Source of the DNA: Lentisphaera profundi
GTDB lineage: Bacteria; Verrucomicrobiota; Lentisphaeria; Lentisphaerales; Lentisphaeraceae
DNA: 64,000 nucleotides
Assembly (NCBI RefSeq): GCF_028728065.1
Contig: NZ_CP117812.1
Span: 1,674,001-1,738,000, forward strand
Direction of reading: 5' to 3'
Shown: positions 55,733 to 64,000 of the stretch, in pieces
Layout: each line of letters begins with the position of its first letter
Position numbering within the stretch: the first letter of the stretch is position 1
Made by a program: the position numbers and the translations under genes
The notes under the pieces: model-generated
What the model was told of the DNA's origin: nothing
The model's database searches: none
The model's input: the letters and a program-made list of their open reading frames with translations, nothing else

Positions 55733-57978
55733 GTTATCGACTCTTCGCCAATTCCAACATCGATATACTGGCTCTTGTTTTTATTATCCACATGAATAGC
55801 TATCACATTACCTGTTTTCTTCAGCGCCGCTGCTGCTTCAGCTGGCATTGGGATATTCAGGTGTCGCGTATTATCACCTTTCTTAAGAGATAATGCTTTA
55901 ACACCATTAATATAAATGGTTGCATTTTCATCATAGGCGACACGAATAACAGGACGCTTTAGAGGGAATTCCGACAGGTCAAAGTTTCTTGCGACCCATA
56001 GGTCCGAAGACTTCCACTCGGTTCCAATATTGATGGTAGGATTGCGGTGTACTTTATTACCGATAACTCCAGGACCTTTAGACCAGCTTGAACGATCGGC
56101 ATTTGGCTTGAACCAATCATCAGATGGTTTCGTCATGGTGTAATAATACTCTTGCGGCTCTTTTTCCGAGGTTGGAACCAACATTCTTGCGCTTGCTTTT
56201 TTCGGAAAGTTTCGGTCCTCAATTGCCTTTCGGGCCAATTCTGGATCAATTTTCATCACCTTCCGGTCATAGCTCATAAGACCATTGATCTCAGTTTCTA
56301 CATCTGTCAGCTGTGTGTAGATAGCTCCAGACATACCTACTCGTAGATCATTCGCAAAGGTCTCCTCCCAGGCTTCAAGGTACATCTTTTCAAAGTGACG
56401 TTTATCAACAGCAGTTCCATACACTGATGATTCTCTCTGATCAGCAACCCACAAGTTACCTACAGCAACGTAACCGAAACCACCAAACTCACCACCAACT
56501 CCGATTCGTGTTGCATCCGGAGCAACACTCGGAGCTCTTTTGTAAACATGGCGGTCAAAAACATCACCACAAGCTGGTGGTATGTACCACCCACTACCAC
56601 CACAAACAAGACGAGTCGGATCCATATCTTTCACCATCTTAGTAAGGCGCGGAGTGTCATACTGTCCCCAAGACTCATTGAAGATCACCCACATAATCAC
56701 CGATGGGTAATTAGAATGCTGATCAACCATTAAACGTAGCTCTTTCTCAAACTGATCAGCTTGTTCTTTGGATTTTGGAACTCCGTCTTTATTTCCCTTT
56801 GCTCCTGTTCCAGCTCCACCATTGGGCATATCCTGCCACACAAGAAGTCCCAATTTATCAGTCCAGTAAAACCATCGTGCTGGTTCAATTTTTACATGTT
56901 TACGAGTCGAATTGAAACCGTATTTCTTTGTCATTTCAAGGTCAAATTTCAGAGCCTCATCAGTGGGAGCAGTTAAGTTTCCGTCAGGCCAGTACCCCTG
57001 ATCGAGAGGACCAGTCATAAAAATAAATTCATTATTCAACTTTGGACGCATTTTTCCTTTTTCGTCTTTTTCAATGGAAATTTTACGCATTCCGAAGTAG
57101 CTGGTCACAGTATCCTTGCCCAATGATATTTTGAGATCATAAAGAAATGGTGAATCAGGTGACCACAGTTTTGCTGATGGGATATTCAGGATAATTGTTT
57201 CTCCCGCTTTACCTTTGGCAGTTGCTATTTTCTTGCCTTCATCCAGAGCAGTAACGCTTGCCGTTCCACCCTTAGCGTTTACCGTTACCGAAACTGTTCC
57301 ATTATCGATATTTGGTACGATTTTCAAATCGCTAATATGTGTTTCAGCAACCTTCTCCATCCACACAGTCTGCCAGATACCTGAATTTGCGGTGTAGTGA
57401 ATGCGGCCAGGCTGATCAAATTTGATAACTTGCTGTTTACCTCTTGCACCATTTGTACTATCGGTAACAGAAACAACGAGCGTGTTTTTCCCTTTTTTCA
57501 GTTGTTTTGTTATATCATAAGAAAAAGCGTCGTATCCACCAGTATGCTTTCCAACCGACGTTCCATTCACAAACACTTCACTCTTGTAATCAATCGCACC
57601 AAAGTTAAGCATCAAACGCTCTCCACCTTTTACTGCTGGAGGATTAAATGAACGAGAGTACCATAGACGATCATTAGGTGTGAATTTACGTTTCACACCG
57701 GAAAGAGCCGATTCAATTGGATATGGTACAAGTATCTCACCTTCGAAGGTATCAGGTTGACCAGCATCTTTTGAGGTTATTGCGTAATCCCATAGTCCAT
57801 TGAGATTGGTCCAATTTTCACGCACAAGCTGCGGTCTTGGATACTCCGGCAAAGGGTTCTTCGGGTCGACTTCACTCGCCCATTTCGTCATAATCCTGCC
57901 TTCTACAGGCTTCCATTCAGCGATAACATTTGAAACAAATGTCGTCGCAAAAATAACAATTAGTATAACCTTTTTCAT
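55726..57978 (-). CDS. Secreted GH2 glycoside hydrolase (beta-galactosidase/glucuronidase group)
   Basis: The 750-residue protein has a signal peptide (VILIVIFATTFVSNVIA). The N-terminal jelly roll (YSRSFNPPAVKGGERLMLNFGAIDYKSEVFVNG, HTGGYDAFSYDIT) and Ig-like domain are followed by the TIM barrel, with acid/base Glu in IMWVIFNESWGQYD and the likely nucleophile Glu in GVGGEFGGFGY. The last about 130 residues are another jelly roll (WVARNFDLSEFP, ATIYINGVKAL). It releases terminal beta-linked galactose, glucuronate or mannose; galactose fits the coupled mutarotase. It precedes the galM-type gene on the minus strand. Confidence 0.93.
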   Translation of the reverse strand: MKKVILIVIFATTFVSNVIAEWKPVEGRIMTKWASEVDPKNPLPEYPRPQLVRENWTNLNGLWDYAITSKDAGQPDTFEGEILVPYPIESALSGVKRKFTPNDRLWYSRSFNPPAVKGGERLMLNFGAIDYKSEVFVNGTSVGKHTGGYDAFSYDITKQLKKGKNTLVVSVTDSTNGARGKQQVIKFDQPGRIHYTANSGIWQTVWMEKVAETHISDLKIVPNIDNGTVSVTVNAKGGTASVTALDEGKKIATAKGKAGETIILNIPSAKLWSPDSPFLYDLKISLGKDTVTSYFGMRKISIEKDEKGKMRPKLNNEFIFMTGPLDQGYWPDGNLTAPTDEALKFDLEMTKKYGFNSTRKHVKIEPARWFYWTDKLGLLVWQDMPNGGAGTGAKGNKDGVPKSKEQADQFEKELRLMVDQHSNYPSVIMWVIFNESWGQYDTPRLTKMVKDMDPTRLVCGGSGWYIPPACGDVFDRHVYKRAPSVAPDATRIGVGGEFGGFGYVAVGNLWVADQRESSVYGTAVDKRHFEKMYLEAWEETFANDLRVGMSGAIYTQLTDVETEINGLMSYDRKVMKIDPELARKAIEDRNFPKKASARMLVPTSEKEPQEYYYTMTKPSDDWFKPNADRSSWSKGPGVIGNKVHRNPTINIGTEWKSSDLWVARNFDLSEFPLKRPVIRVAYDENATIYINGVKALSLKKGDNTRHLNIPMPAEAAAALKKTGNVIAIHVDNKNKSQYIDVGIGEESITW

Positions 57979-58091
57979 ATTTTCTATCTCCTTATTCGAT
58001 TATGGGTATTGAGTAAAATTAAAACAGTAGGTAGATTTCTATTACTACCGATGATTGTAATATTTTTCATTCTATTCTATTTTTTGAAAAT

Positions 58092-60191
58092 CTATTTAAC
58101 ATGATCCCATGCGGACTTAAGTTCGTGCACAATAATGGAGTCAAATTTCATTGCATCGTCTCCTTCAATGGCGATTTTGCGGTTGTCTTTGTCTATCAGT
58201 GTAACAAAGCTTCCCGCCACCTGACCGTTATTGATAAAAACCTCAACTGAGGCTTTGTCAATCAGAGTGCGAATAATGACCTTGCCATCTACGGTTGGAG
58301 CAGGAATATGCCTGGTGCTGTCATCTTTTTCATACTTCTGTTTCTCTTTGGGAAGCTTTGCGATCTCCGCATTCTTGGCTGCTATCCTTGCCTTGCGAGT
58401 CATGTTGGTGAATATAATAACCTTGTTTTTTGCGTTATAGGTAATTTTCTCTCCACGCACATTCAAATCGAAACTACCCGACGGCGCGAACTCCACCGTC
58501 ATGTCAATCAGTTCGGGACTGAGTGAAGCCAGTTTTGCGTTGGCTTCTTTTGCAGAAATATTCTTGAGGGTTTCGCTCTTGGTGTAGAGGGATTCAATCT
58601 CTTTTACGGGGTTTCGGAACATCCGAATGCCATCGGGAGTTGTGCGAAGGCTCAGATCTACGAGGGTTGACATCTGCTGGGTAAAAGGCATCTTTGCCTT
58701 GGTAAATAGGTCGCGAGTATTCATCCAGCCAACCTGAACAACACGCCCGTCTGGACCATTGGTGAAGGTCTGAGCTGCATAGTAATTTGTTCCGTGATCA
58801 AACCTGAAAACCTTTTTATCCTTGTTCCCAAATCCGGTCCATTTATCTCCGTCAAAGTCTCCGACTTCGTAAAAGGTCTGTGCGCTGGAGATGACCCACT
58901 TCATGTTATTCTTATCACCATCAACGGGAAGGCAGTACATATCGAGACATTCTGCAGATTTATTGGGGATATCGAGAAACTGTTTCCAGTTCAACAGGTC
59001 AGTGGATTTCCAGAGGCGCGCTGCACGATCCTTTCCGCCCACCATCATAATAGTCACGTAGAATTTTCCGGGAGCATAGTAGAATATGCGCGGGTCGCGC
59101 TGTCCTTTGTATAAACCTTCCTGATGTGGAATAAGAGGCTTTCCATCGTTGACCTTTGTCCAGGTGCGGCCGCGGTCGGTGCTGTAGGCGCCTGCCTGAA
59201 AGAATTTTTCCGAAGTGGCTGAATAGAGGGCAAAAAGTGTCTTTACATCATTTTTCTGTTTTCCTAATGCGTTAAACTTGTCTACCACCGCAGAACCAGA
59301 CCATATAGCGTGCGCGCCCTTGCTGCCATCCACTTTGGCATAGGGAGTAATGGCGTGAGGGAGCTGAGTCCAGTGAACAAGGTCGGTGCTGACCGAATTA
59401 CCCCAGCTCTTGGTTCCACCAAGATTGCCTTTGGCGTAATGTTGAAAATACATATGCCACTCGCCATCGTAATAGACTAAACCGTTGGGATCATTGAGCC
59501 AGCCCATGCGTGAAGTGAAGTGAAATTGCGGACGGATATCTTGATCGTAGCCGACACGTTTGTAATAGGGAAAGGTTGAGTCGGAATCCTTGACTTTGGG
59601 CCGCTCGATGGGGGTATATACCACGCCAATCTTTTCATCGGAGGCACGAAAGTCATCGGCACTGATATAACCGAAACGAACTTTGCTCTGGTCACTAATG
59701 ATGAGTTGCGTCTTTTTTCCCATTAGACTCTTGACGTCTAGGCTCACAGCAGTGAGAGTATCAGAAGATCTTGGAGTAGTATCTGCAGCCCCAACGAGTT
59801 CCTTGCCATCAACAATGAGGCCCACGTTAAGCTGCTGGTAGTCAGGCCCACCACCGATACGGAAGGTGATATAGGGCTTGGTGATCGTGAACTCCTTCGA
59901 GAGTAGTTTCCCTGTTGGGGCATGGTGACGCATGGCGCCGGGCTTACCGCTTTTGCCATCGTACTTCTCGGCGGTTCCGATCCAGTATTCGCCCTGGATA
60001 TTGCTTGTGCCCTCCTTGCGAGCCGCGAGCTGATCACCTTTGGTGGGCTGCATTGACATGGCATCGCCTTCGGCCGTCCAGTTCTCCAGCGTTCCCTTCT
60101 CAAAATCACTGTTTTCAAACAATAACTCCGATCCGGCAAATGCCGTTGTGCCTGCCAGGGTAATTGCGAATATTGCTAATTTCATTTTCAT
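58092..60191 (-). CDS. Secreted GH32 fructan hydrolase with N-terminal module
   Basis: I start the protein at 60191 (AAGGA 10 bases upstream, signal peptide LAIFAITLAGTTAFAG), giving 699 residues. Residues to about 205 form a module (FENSDFEKGTLENWTAEGDA, ITFRIGGGPDYQQLNVGLIV) similar to that of the GH32 at 30.4-32.5 kb and probably binding carbohydrate. The catalytic motifs WLNDPNG, GQRDPRIF and AECLDMYCLP are all intact, and the beta-sandwich is complete. This is the only full-length copy for the relic at 49804-50443. A tail fragment of a SASA gene lies just upstream of its leader. Confidence 0.95.
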   Translation of the reverse strand: MKMKLAIFAITLAGTTAFAGSELLFENSDFEKGTLENWTAEGDAMSMQPTKGDQLAARKEGTSNIQGEYWIGTAEKYDGKSGKPGAMRHHAPTGKLLSKEFTITKPYITFRIGGGPDYQQLNVGLIVDGKELVGAADTTPRSSDTLTAVSLDVKSLMGKKTQLIISDQSKVRFGYISADDFRASDEKIGVVYTPIERPKVKDSDSTFPYYKRVGYDQDIRPQFHFTSRMGWLNDPNGLVYYDGEWHMYFQHYAKGNLGGTKSWGNSVSTDLVHWTQLPHAITPYAKVDGSKGAHAIWSGSAVVDKFNALGKQKNDVKTLFALYSATSEKFFQAGAYSTDRGRTWTKVNDGKPLIPHQEGLYKGQRDPRIFYYAPGKFYVTIMMVGGKDRAARLWKSTDLLNWKQFLDIPNKSAECLDMYCLPVDGDKNNMKWVISSAQTFYEVGDFDGDKWTGFGNKDKKVFRFDHGTNYYAAQTFTNGPDGRVVQVGWMNTRDLFTKAKMPFTQQMSTLVDLSLRTTPDGIRMFRNPVKEIESLYTKSETLKNISAKEANAKLASLSPELIDMTVEFAPSGSFDLNVRGEKITYNAKNKVIIFTNMTRKARIAAKNAEIAKLPKEKQKYEKDDSTRHIPAPTVDGKVIIRTLIDKASVEVFINNGQVAGSFVTLIDKDNRKIAIEGDDAMKFDSIIVHELKSAWDHVK

Positions 60192-60235
60192 AACTATATT
60201 TCCTTGATTGTTAGTTTTACTTTCAATTAGAGGCT

Positions 60236-60290
60236 TCCCTGCCAATTATCAGTGTGAAAGGGAGATGCGGGAAGCCCTGATTTATTAATC
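60236..60290 (-). pseudogene. SASA C-terminal relic (18 codons)
   Basis: The minus strand reads INKSGLPASPFHTDNWQGSL and a stop, matching the end of the SASA protein at 51173-52495 (MNKSGLPASPFHTDNWKGSL). It lies between the complete SASA gene at 60289-61761, which has its own similar ending, and the GH32 start, and marks a recombination join. Confidence 0.75.
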
Positions 60291-61761
60291 ATTTCTTTTT
60301 TGATAATTGCCATGTATCCGTTCTGAAAGGAGATGCGGGAAGGCCTTCCTTAGAGTAAAGGTTGCACGTATTCGGATTCATCGCCCAGGCGTAACGAACT
60401 GACGCTGGTTTTTTGATCTGTGGGCTACTAACCACGACTACATCTTTGCCGTTGCGTTTTTCAATAACGGCATCAGCCCAGAGCAATTTTTTGTCATCAC
60501 CAGCAATGGCAAAATATTCGAGCTTGTCACCTTTAGCCATAAGTCCGGACCCGGCATAATCAAAGTGGATAATAACCTTGTCGCCTTCGATCTCGCTTTT
60601 TATGTAAAGTGGTGAAGTCGGTGTATTCTTGCCGTATGTTTTATTCAGGACTAACGATGCCATGCGCTTACCGACATCGGTTTTATTTGTTGGATGAATA
60701 TTCTTTATTTCCCCTAGGTCAATAGTAACAACCATACCTGTATTGGGTGTACTTTTAGCGACGTCGAGAAAGCTCTCCCTGATAATAGGCCACCCACTAG
60801 TTTTAGCATTGGGGTCATCTGTGGTCTCTTTGAAATTTGGAAGCTGAACAAAGTAAAATGGCAGTTCCGGGTTACCCCACTGTTGGCGCAGGCAGTTGAT
60901 CAGGTTCCTGAGCTGGACTCGATAATACTCCGCACGCTGAAGTTCAAAGGCATTATTCTCACCTTGGTACCATATCACTCCTTTAAGTGCAAAAGTTTTC
61001 AATGGAGCAATATTTCCACGGTACAGAACTCCGGGGTAATTCTTGTCTACACGAGCTTTTTGGGTACTCTTACTCTCTGCCGCTTTTTGCTTCGCTCGCT
61101 CAATCATACGTTTGGCGATAATATCATCTTTGAGGAATTCAGCAGAGGTATAGGACTCAATAAAGGTCCCGCCACTGGCAGCCATGACGATACCGATAGG
61201 TACATCGATCTCCTTCTGGAGCTCCCTCATTGTATAAAAGGCAGTTGCAGAGAACTTACCCGCGGTCTCTGGAGAACAGCTTAGCCATTCGCTTCTTGCA
61301 TCTAAGTCTTCTGGAACCTCCATCACCGGCATAATTCTGTTTGAGAATCGACGGATCTGAGGAAAGTTTGCCGTTTTGATAGCGGACTCGGCATTGTTTG
61401 TTTTCTCAACTGGCCAGGCCATATTGGACTGTCCGGTACACAACCAGACGTCACCTGATAAAACATCATTTAGTGTAATTGTGTTATTACCCTTAATTGA
61501 GATTGAATGTGGACCACCCGCTTTCGGCGTTTGGAGTTGAAGCATCCAACGGCCGTCCTTGTCAGCCTTTACTGCGGACTTACTTCCCCAGCTACCAGAA
61601 ACCTCAACCTGTTCACCGGGTTCAGCCCAGCCCCATACGGGAGCCTTTGCTTCGCGTTGAATCACCATGCCATTTGTAAATAAGCGCGCCGTTTTAACAT
61701 CTGCATAGGCAGTCACCGACAAAACGAGCAATGCCATAACAAGTAAATATCTTTTAATCAT
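60289..61761 (-). CDS. Secreted SGNH/SASA-family acetylesterase
   Basis: The 490-residue protein has a signal peptide (YLLVMALLVLSVTAYA). The domains are as in the other SASA genes: Ig-like TARLFTNGMVIQREAKAPVWGW, CTGQSNMAWPV with the catalytic Ser, GVIWYQGENNAFE, and IHPTNKTDVGKRMASLVL with the catalytic His; the end is LPASPFRTDTW. It should remove acetyl groups from a sugar chain. It lies between the serine hydrolase and the GH32 gene on the minus strand, with short spacers on both sides, suggesting an esterase-esterase-GH32 transcript. Confidence 0.93.
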   Translation of the reverse strand: MIKRYLLVMALLVLSVTAYADVKTARLFTNGMVIQREAKAPVWGWAEPGEQVEVSGSWGSKSAVKADKDGRWMLQLQTPKAGGPHSISIKGNNTITLNDVLSGDVWLCTGQSNMAWPVEKTNNAESAIKTANFPQIRRFSNRIMPVMEVPEDLDARSEWLSCSPETAGKFSATAFYTMRELQKEIDVPIGIVMAASGGTFIESYTSAEFLKDDIIAKRMIERAKQKAAESKSTQKARVDKNYPGVLYRGNIAPLKTFALKGVIWYQGENNAFELQRAEYYRVQLRNLINCLRQQWGNPELPFYFVQLPNFKETTDDPNAKTSGWPIIRESFLDVAKSTPNTGMVVTIDLGEIKNIHPTNKTDVGKRMASLVLNKTYGKNTPTSPLYIKSEIEGDKVIIHFDYAGSGLMAKGDKLEYFAIAGDDKKLLWADAVIEKRNGKDVVVVSSPQIKKPASVRYAWAMNPNTCNLYSKEGLPASPFRTDTWQLSKKK

Positions 61762-61788
61762 TTTATAATTCCTAATTAATTTCTTTTC

Positions 61789-62991
61789 TTATTTCGCAAT
61801 GGCTGGAATAATGCGATTGGGAATATCTTTGATCAAAGACATCACACCATGAGCGGTAGCTACGACGATTAAATCTTGTTTTGGAAAAACGAAAACAAAT
61901 TGGCCTAAAGCTCCTCGAAGTTCAATACTCGGGTATTCTTCGCCATCATGCTTTAAGTTGCGGTGCCAACAGAAATATCCATAGTTATTGACTCCGTAAG
62001 CATTCGATATGGGGCTTGTGGCGCGTACCATGAATTCCTCGGGAATTAACTGCTCGTCCTTCCACTTTCCTTTATTGCTAACCAGCATTCCCATTTTGAG
62101 CATATCGCGCGATCGAAAACTCGAACCGGCAGCTGACTTTGGGAGCCCGCTGGTGTCTTCCTGCCAGGCATACTCAGTAATGCCCATCTTGCCCATCAAT
62201 TCCTTTTTAATAAAATCCGCCGCCGAACCTGGAACGACTGCTTCGAGAACCTGCATAATCATGGCAGGATCAGAAGCCTTATAAGCGAACTTTCTCGGTG
62301 CCTGCAAAATCGGCACGCTGTCCGAAAGATAGGCCTGGATCTGCTTTTGGCCCTGTAAGAGTTCTGGCTTGTTTTTATACTTCATGACTTTCTCCCGTGT
62401 CAGTTTTACTCCAGAGCGCATATTCATCGCTTCTGCCAGAGTCACTTTATCGGCGTCTTCAACAAGCTTACTTCGATCAAGGTCTTTGAGAAAATCGACG
62501 ACAGGTTTATTCAGATCTTCCATCTTCATATAGCCCAATTGTATAGCTCGTCCGAGTGCAAACGCTGTATAAGACTTGGTGATAGACATTTGAAAATGAG
62601 GGAGGTTTTGACGGCCGCGTCTATAGTATGACTCAAATATAAGCTTGCCTTTGTGACTAATGAGTAAGCTATCTGTTTTGTCTTTTCTATCTTTATTGGG
62701 GTCTGTTGCAACTTCACGGGCAAAGGCCAAAATCATTTCCTTGTTAATCCCATCTGTGCCCAATGAGCCGACGGGAATATCGTCGTTCATGTCTGTGGGA
62801 TGTTCACTGATATAGGCTTTATCAAGATAGGGAATATTCTTCTCCCACTGCATGGAAACATCTTTGGCATTGAGATCTATAACTTCCGGGGCCGTGCCGT
62901 TGTTTTGAGCCATAAGAGTACAGGGCAATGCCAATAATGATTTAAGTACTGTAGCGAAGATTCTCTTTTTGTTATTTCTGAAAAATTTCAT
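61789..62991 (-). CDS. Secreted beta-lactamase-fold serine hydrolase (EstB-like)
   Basis: The 400-residue protein has a signal peptide (IFATVLKSLLALPCTLMA) and the SxxK motif SITK in HFQMSITKSYTAFALGRAI; the Tyr motif lies in KFAYKASDPAMI. It is a paralogue of the protein at 8513-9727, sharing DMNDDIPVGS in the leader, HKGKLIFESYY and the order of motifs. An acyl-ester hydrolase acting on the glycan is more likely than a lactamase, given the neighbouring SASA gene 27 bases downstream. A 49-base triple repeat lies in front of it. Confidence 0.88.
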   Translation of the reverse strand: MKFFRNNKKRIFATVLKSLLALPCTLMAQNNGTAPEVIDLNAKDVSMQWEKNIPYLDKAYISEHPTDMNDDIPVGSLGTDGINKEMILAFAREVATDPNKDRKDKTDSLLISHKGKLIFESYYRRGRQNLPHFQMSITKSYTAFALGRAIQLGYMKMEDLNKPVVDFLKDLDRSKLVEDADKVTLAEAMNMRSGVKLTREKVMKYKNKPELLQGQKQIQAYLSDSVPILQAPRKFAYKASDPAMIMQVLEAVVPGSAADFIKKELMGKMGITEYAWQEDTSGLPKSAAGSSFRSRDMLKMGMLVSNKGKWKDEQLIPEEFMVRATSPISNAYGVNNYGYFCWHRNLKHDGEEYPSIELRGALGQFVFVFPKQDLIVVATAHGVMSLIKDIPNRIIPAIAK

Positions 62992-63084
62992 CGTCTAAAC
63001 TTCCTTTAATATTAATGAATAAAATTACTGTTATTCGGCTACAGCGATGGGGCTTTAGGGCATTGTCACTTTGAGCGTCATTGA
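62992..63084. promoter_or_regulatory. Leader between serine hydrolase gene and tandem repeat
   Basis: This short AT-rich stretch should contain the ribosome site and possibly the promoter of the serine hydrolase gene. AAGGAAGT stands shortly before its ATG on the minus strand. Confidence 0.35.
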
Positions 63085-63228
63085 AACTGTTTCTTTCATA
63101 TACCCTGAGATTTTTAAAATTGGACGTTATGGGAACTGTTTCTTTCATATACCCTGAGATTTTTAAAATTGGACGTTATGGGAACTGTTTCTTTCATATA
63201 CCCTGAGATTTTAAAATTGGACGTTATT
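63085..63228. repeat. 49-base tandem repeat, three units
   Basis: The unit starts AACTGTTTCTTTCATATACC and contains TTGGACGTTATGGG; copies begin at 63085, 63134 and 63183. The first two are identical as far as I can see, and the third lacks one T in a T run. Such exact tandem copies are recent. They sit upstream of the serine hydrolase gene. Confidence 0.9.
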
Positions 63229-63606
63229 GTAGTGGTAACTTTGGTACATAGCTATTTGGATATTTTTGATAAGCGCCCAGACTTAGCTTGCTCCACTGTA
63301 TTGGCCCACCCATTTCTACATAAATATAATTGTTCCTATTTTGCTTTTTTCCCTATTAATCTGGCAAGGATATAGATTGAATAAATGATCTAAGTAAATG
63401 GTTTAATTGGATGGGTCCGATACGCATATTTTATGCCGGGCTAAAGTCCTAGAGGCAGGAAAAGGGGTCGAAATTGATCTAGGGCTCACTTGTGAGCCCG
63501 CTAGAATGTAGCGTGCTCCATCAGGGGCATGACTATGAGGAGATCATTCTTACTTTAAAGATTTTAGATCTTCGAACTTAAGGTGATTTTTATTAACAGG
63601 TGAGAG
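63229..63606. other. Intergenic region with one hairpin
   Basis: No gene is apparent. A perfect inverted repeat GGGCTCAC-TT-GTGAGCCC lies at 63482-63499, downstream of the partial GH32 gene on the minus strand. Without a T run it is only a weak terminator candidate; together with the surrounding GC-rich patch it may be part of an old mobile element. Confidence 0.45.
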
Positions 63607-64000
63607 TCATTTCTGTGCACTTGTCTTCCATGAGCTTTTTACTTCGTGAATCTTCATTGAATTGATAAGCGTACTCCCTCCCGAAAAAGAGATCGATCTA
63701 TTGTCAAGATCATGAAGCTCAGAATGGGTTAACACTGTAATGCCATCATTAAGAAAAATTTCAAAGGAGCCGCGATCAACAAGGATACGCAATTTTACTG
63801 TTCCTTTGTTATTTAACGCGTCATTCATGACATACTGATCATACTTGAAACGGTGGTTTTTCCGATCTTTCTTCTCTTCCACACTCTTAGCGTCCCAAGT
63901 AGATTTTTTGCTTAAATTGCTTTTACTTATAAAGTGAATTGTATTTTTAGTAGCATTAAAACTGAGCTTACTTCCACGTATATTAAGTTCTAAGTCCTTG
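63607..64000 (-). CDS. GH32 family protein, C-terminal part (gene continues beyond window)
   Basis: The minus-strand frame is open from the right edge to the stop at 63607, giving about 130 residues. KDLELNIRGSKLSFNATKNT and GTVKLRILVDRGSFEIFLNDG are standard parts of the GH32 C-terminal beta-sandwich (compare SFDLNVRGEKITYNAKNK and IIRTLIDKASVEVFINNG at 58 kb). The catalytic propeller must lie outside the window if the gene is complete. It extends the cluster to the right. Confidence 0.85.
   Translation of the reverse strand, partial: KDLELNIRGSKLSFNATKNTIHFISKSNLSKKSTWDAKSVEEKKDRKNHRFKYDQYVMNDALNNKGTVKLRILVDRGSFEIFLNDGITVLTHSELHDLDNRSISFSGGSTLINSMKIHEVKSSWKTSAQK

Noticed and set aside
63085-63228. 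49-base repeats as a CRISPR array
   Set aside because: The copies are contiguous without unique spacers.
1-64000. SusC/SusD-type polysaccharide utilization locus
   Set aside because: No TonB-dependent receptor or SusD-like gene is present; import relies on an ABC transporter.

Overview
The window looks like an accessory glycan-degradation region from a marine Lentisphaerota bacterium (Lentisphaera-like) or a close relative in the Planctomycetes/Lentisphaerota group. The signs are many S1 sulfatases with CxPSR or CTPTR formylglycine motifs, secreted proteins with a pseudopilin N-terminus and an H-Xn-DG tail, an ECF sigma factor next to a membrane Ser/Thr kinase, and a planctomycete-type c-type cytochrome/discoidin protein. 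There is no SusC/SusD pair. The organism is inferred from gene content only. I saw no rRNA, tRNA or CRISPR array.

Layout. (1) 1-7953, minus strand: an intact sugar uptake operon (PfkB fructokinase, periplasmic sugar-binding lipoprotein, ribose/fructose-type ABC ATPase, permease with an inserted periplasmic domain, AroE-like dehydrogenase, DUF4432 mutarotase-like lipoprotein). It is preceded by a GntR-HTH/LacI-sensor repressor with its own terminator. (2) 8.5-14.5 kb: serine hydrolase, beta-helix protein, GH43 and a dead sulfatase. (3) 14.5-18 kb: pseudopilin, kinase and ECF sigma factor. (4) 18-23.6 kb: GH43-like protein, GH16, a second beta-helix protein, and relics of a sulfatase and a GH10 enzyme. 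(5) 23.6-40.3 kb: the core, five GH32 genes or relics alternating with four S1 sulfatases, plus a chimeric cytochrome protein and an IS3 relic. (6) 40.8-46.2 kb: a plus-strand pseudopilin/secreted protein/sulfatase group, then a DUF4143 ATPase. (7) 46.2-64 kb: SGNH acetylesterases (SASA family), sulfatase, GH2 plus aldose epimerase, GH32 and serine hydrolase genes, among repeats and gene fragments.

How the genes fit together (inference). GH32 enzymes release fructose from fructans. S1 sulfatases, SGNH acetylesterases and EstB-like serine hydrolases would strip sulfate and acyl groups. GH2, GH16, GH43 and beta-helix enzymes would deal with other sugars in the polymer. Released fructose would enter through the ABC importer, be phosphorylated by the PfkB kinase, and be sensed by the GntR/LacI regulator. 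The simplest overall reading is a locus for a sulfated and probably acylated fructose-containing polysaccharide, a substrate class for which I know no described system.

The region is also actively recombining. At least six duplicated or fragmentary segments can be matched to donors inside the window. Three genes (two GH32 and one beta-helix) are broken by single-base shifts, and in every case one extra base in a homopolymer restores the frame. These are either sequencing undercalls or slippage-prone switches.
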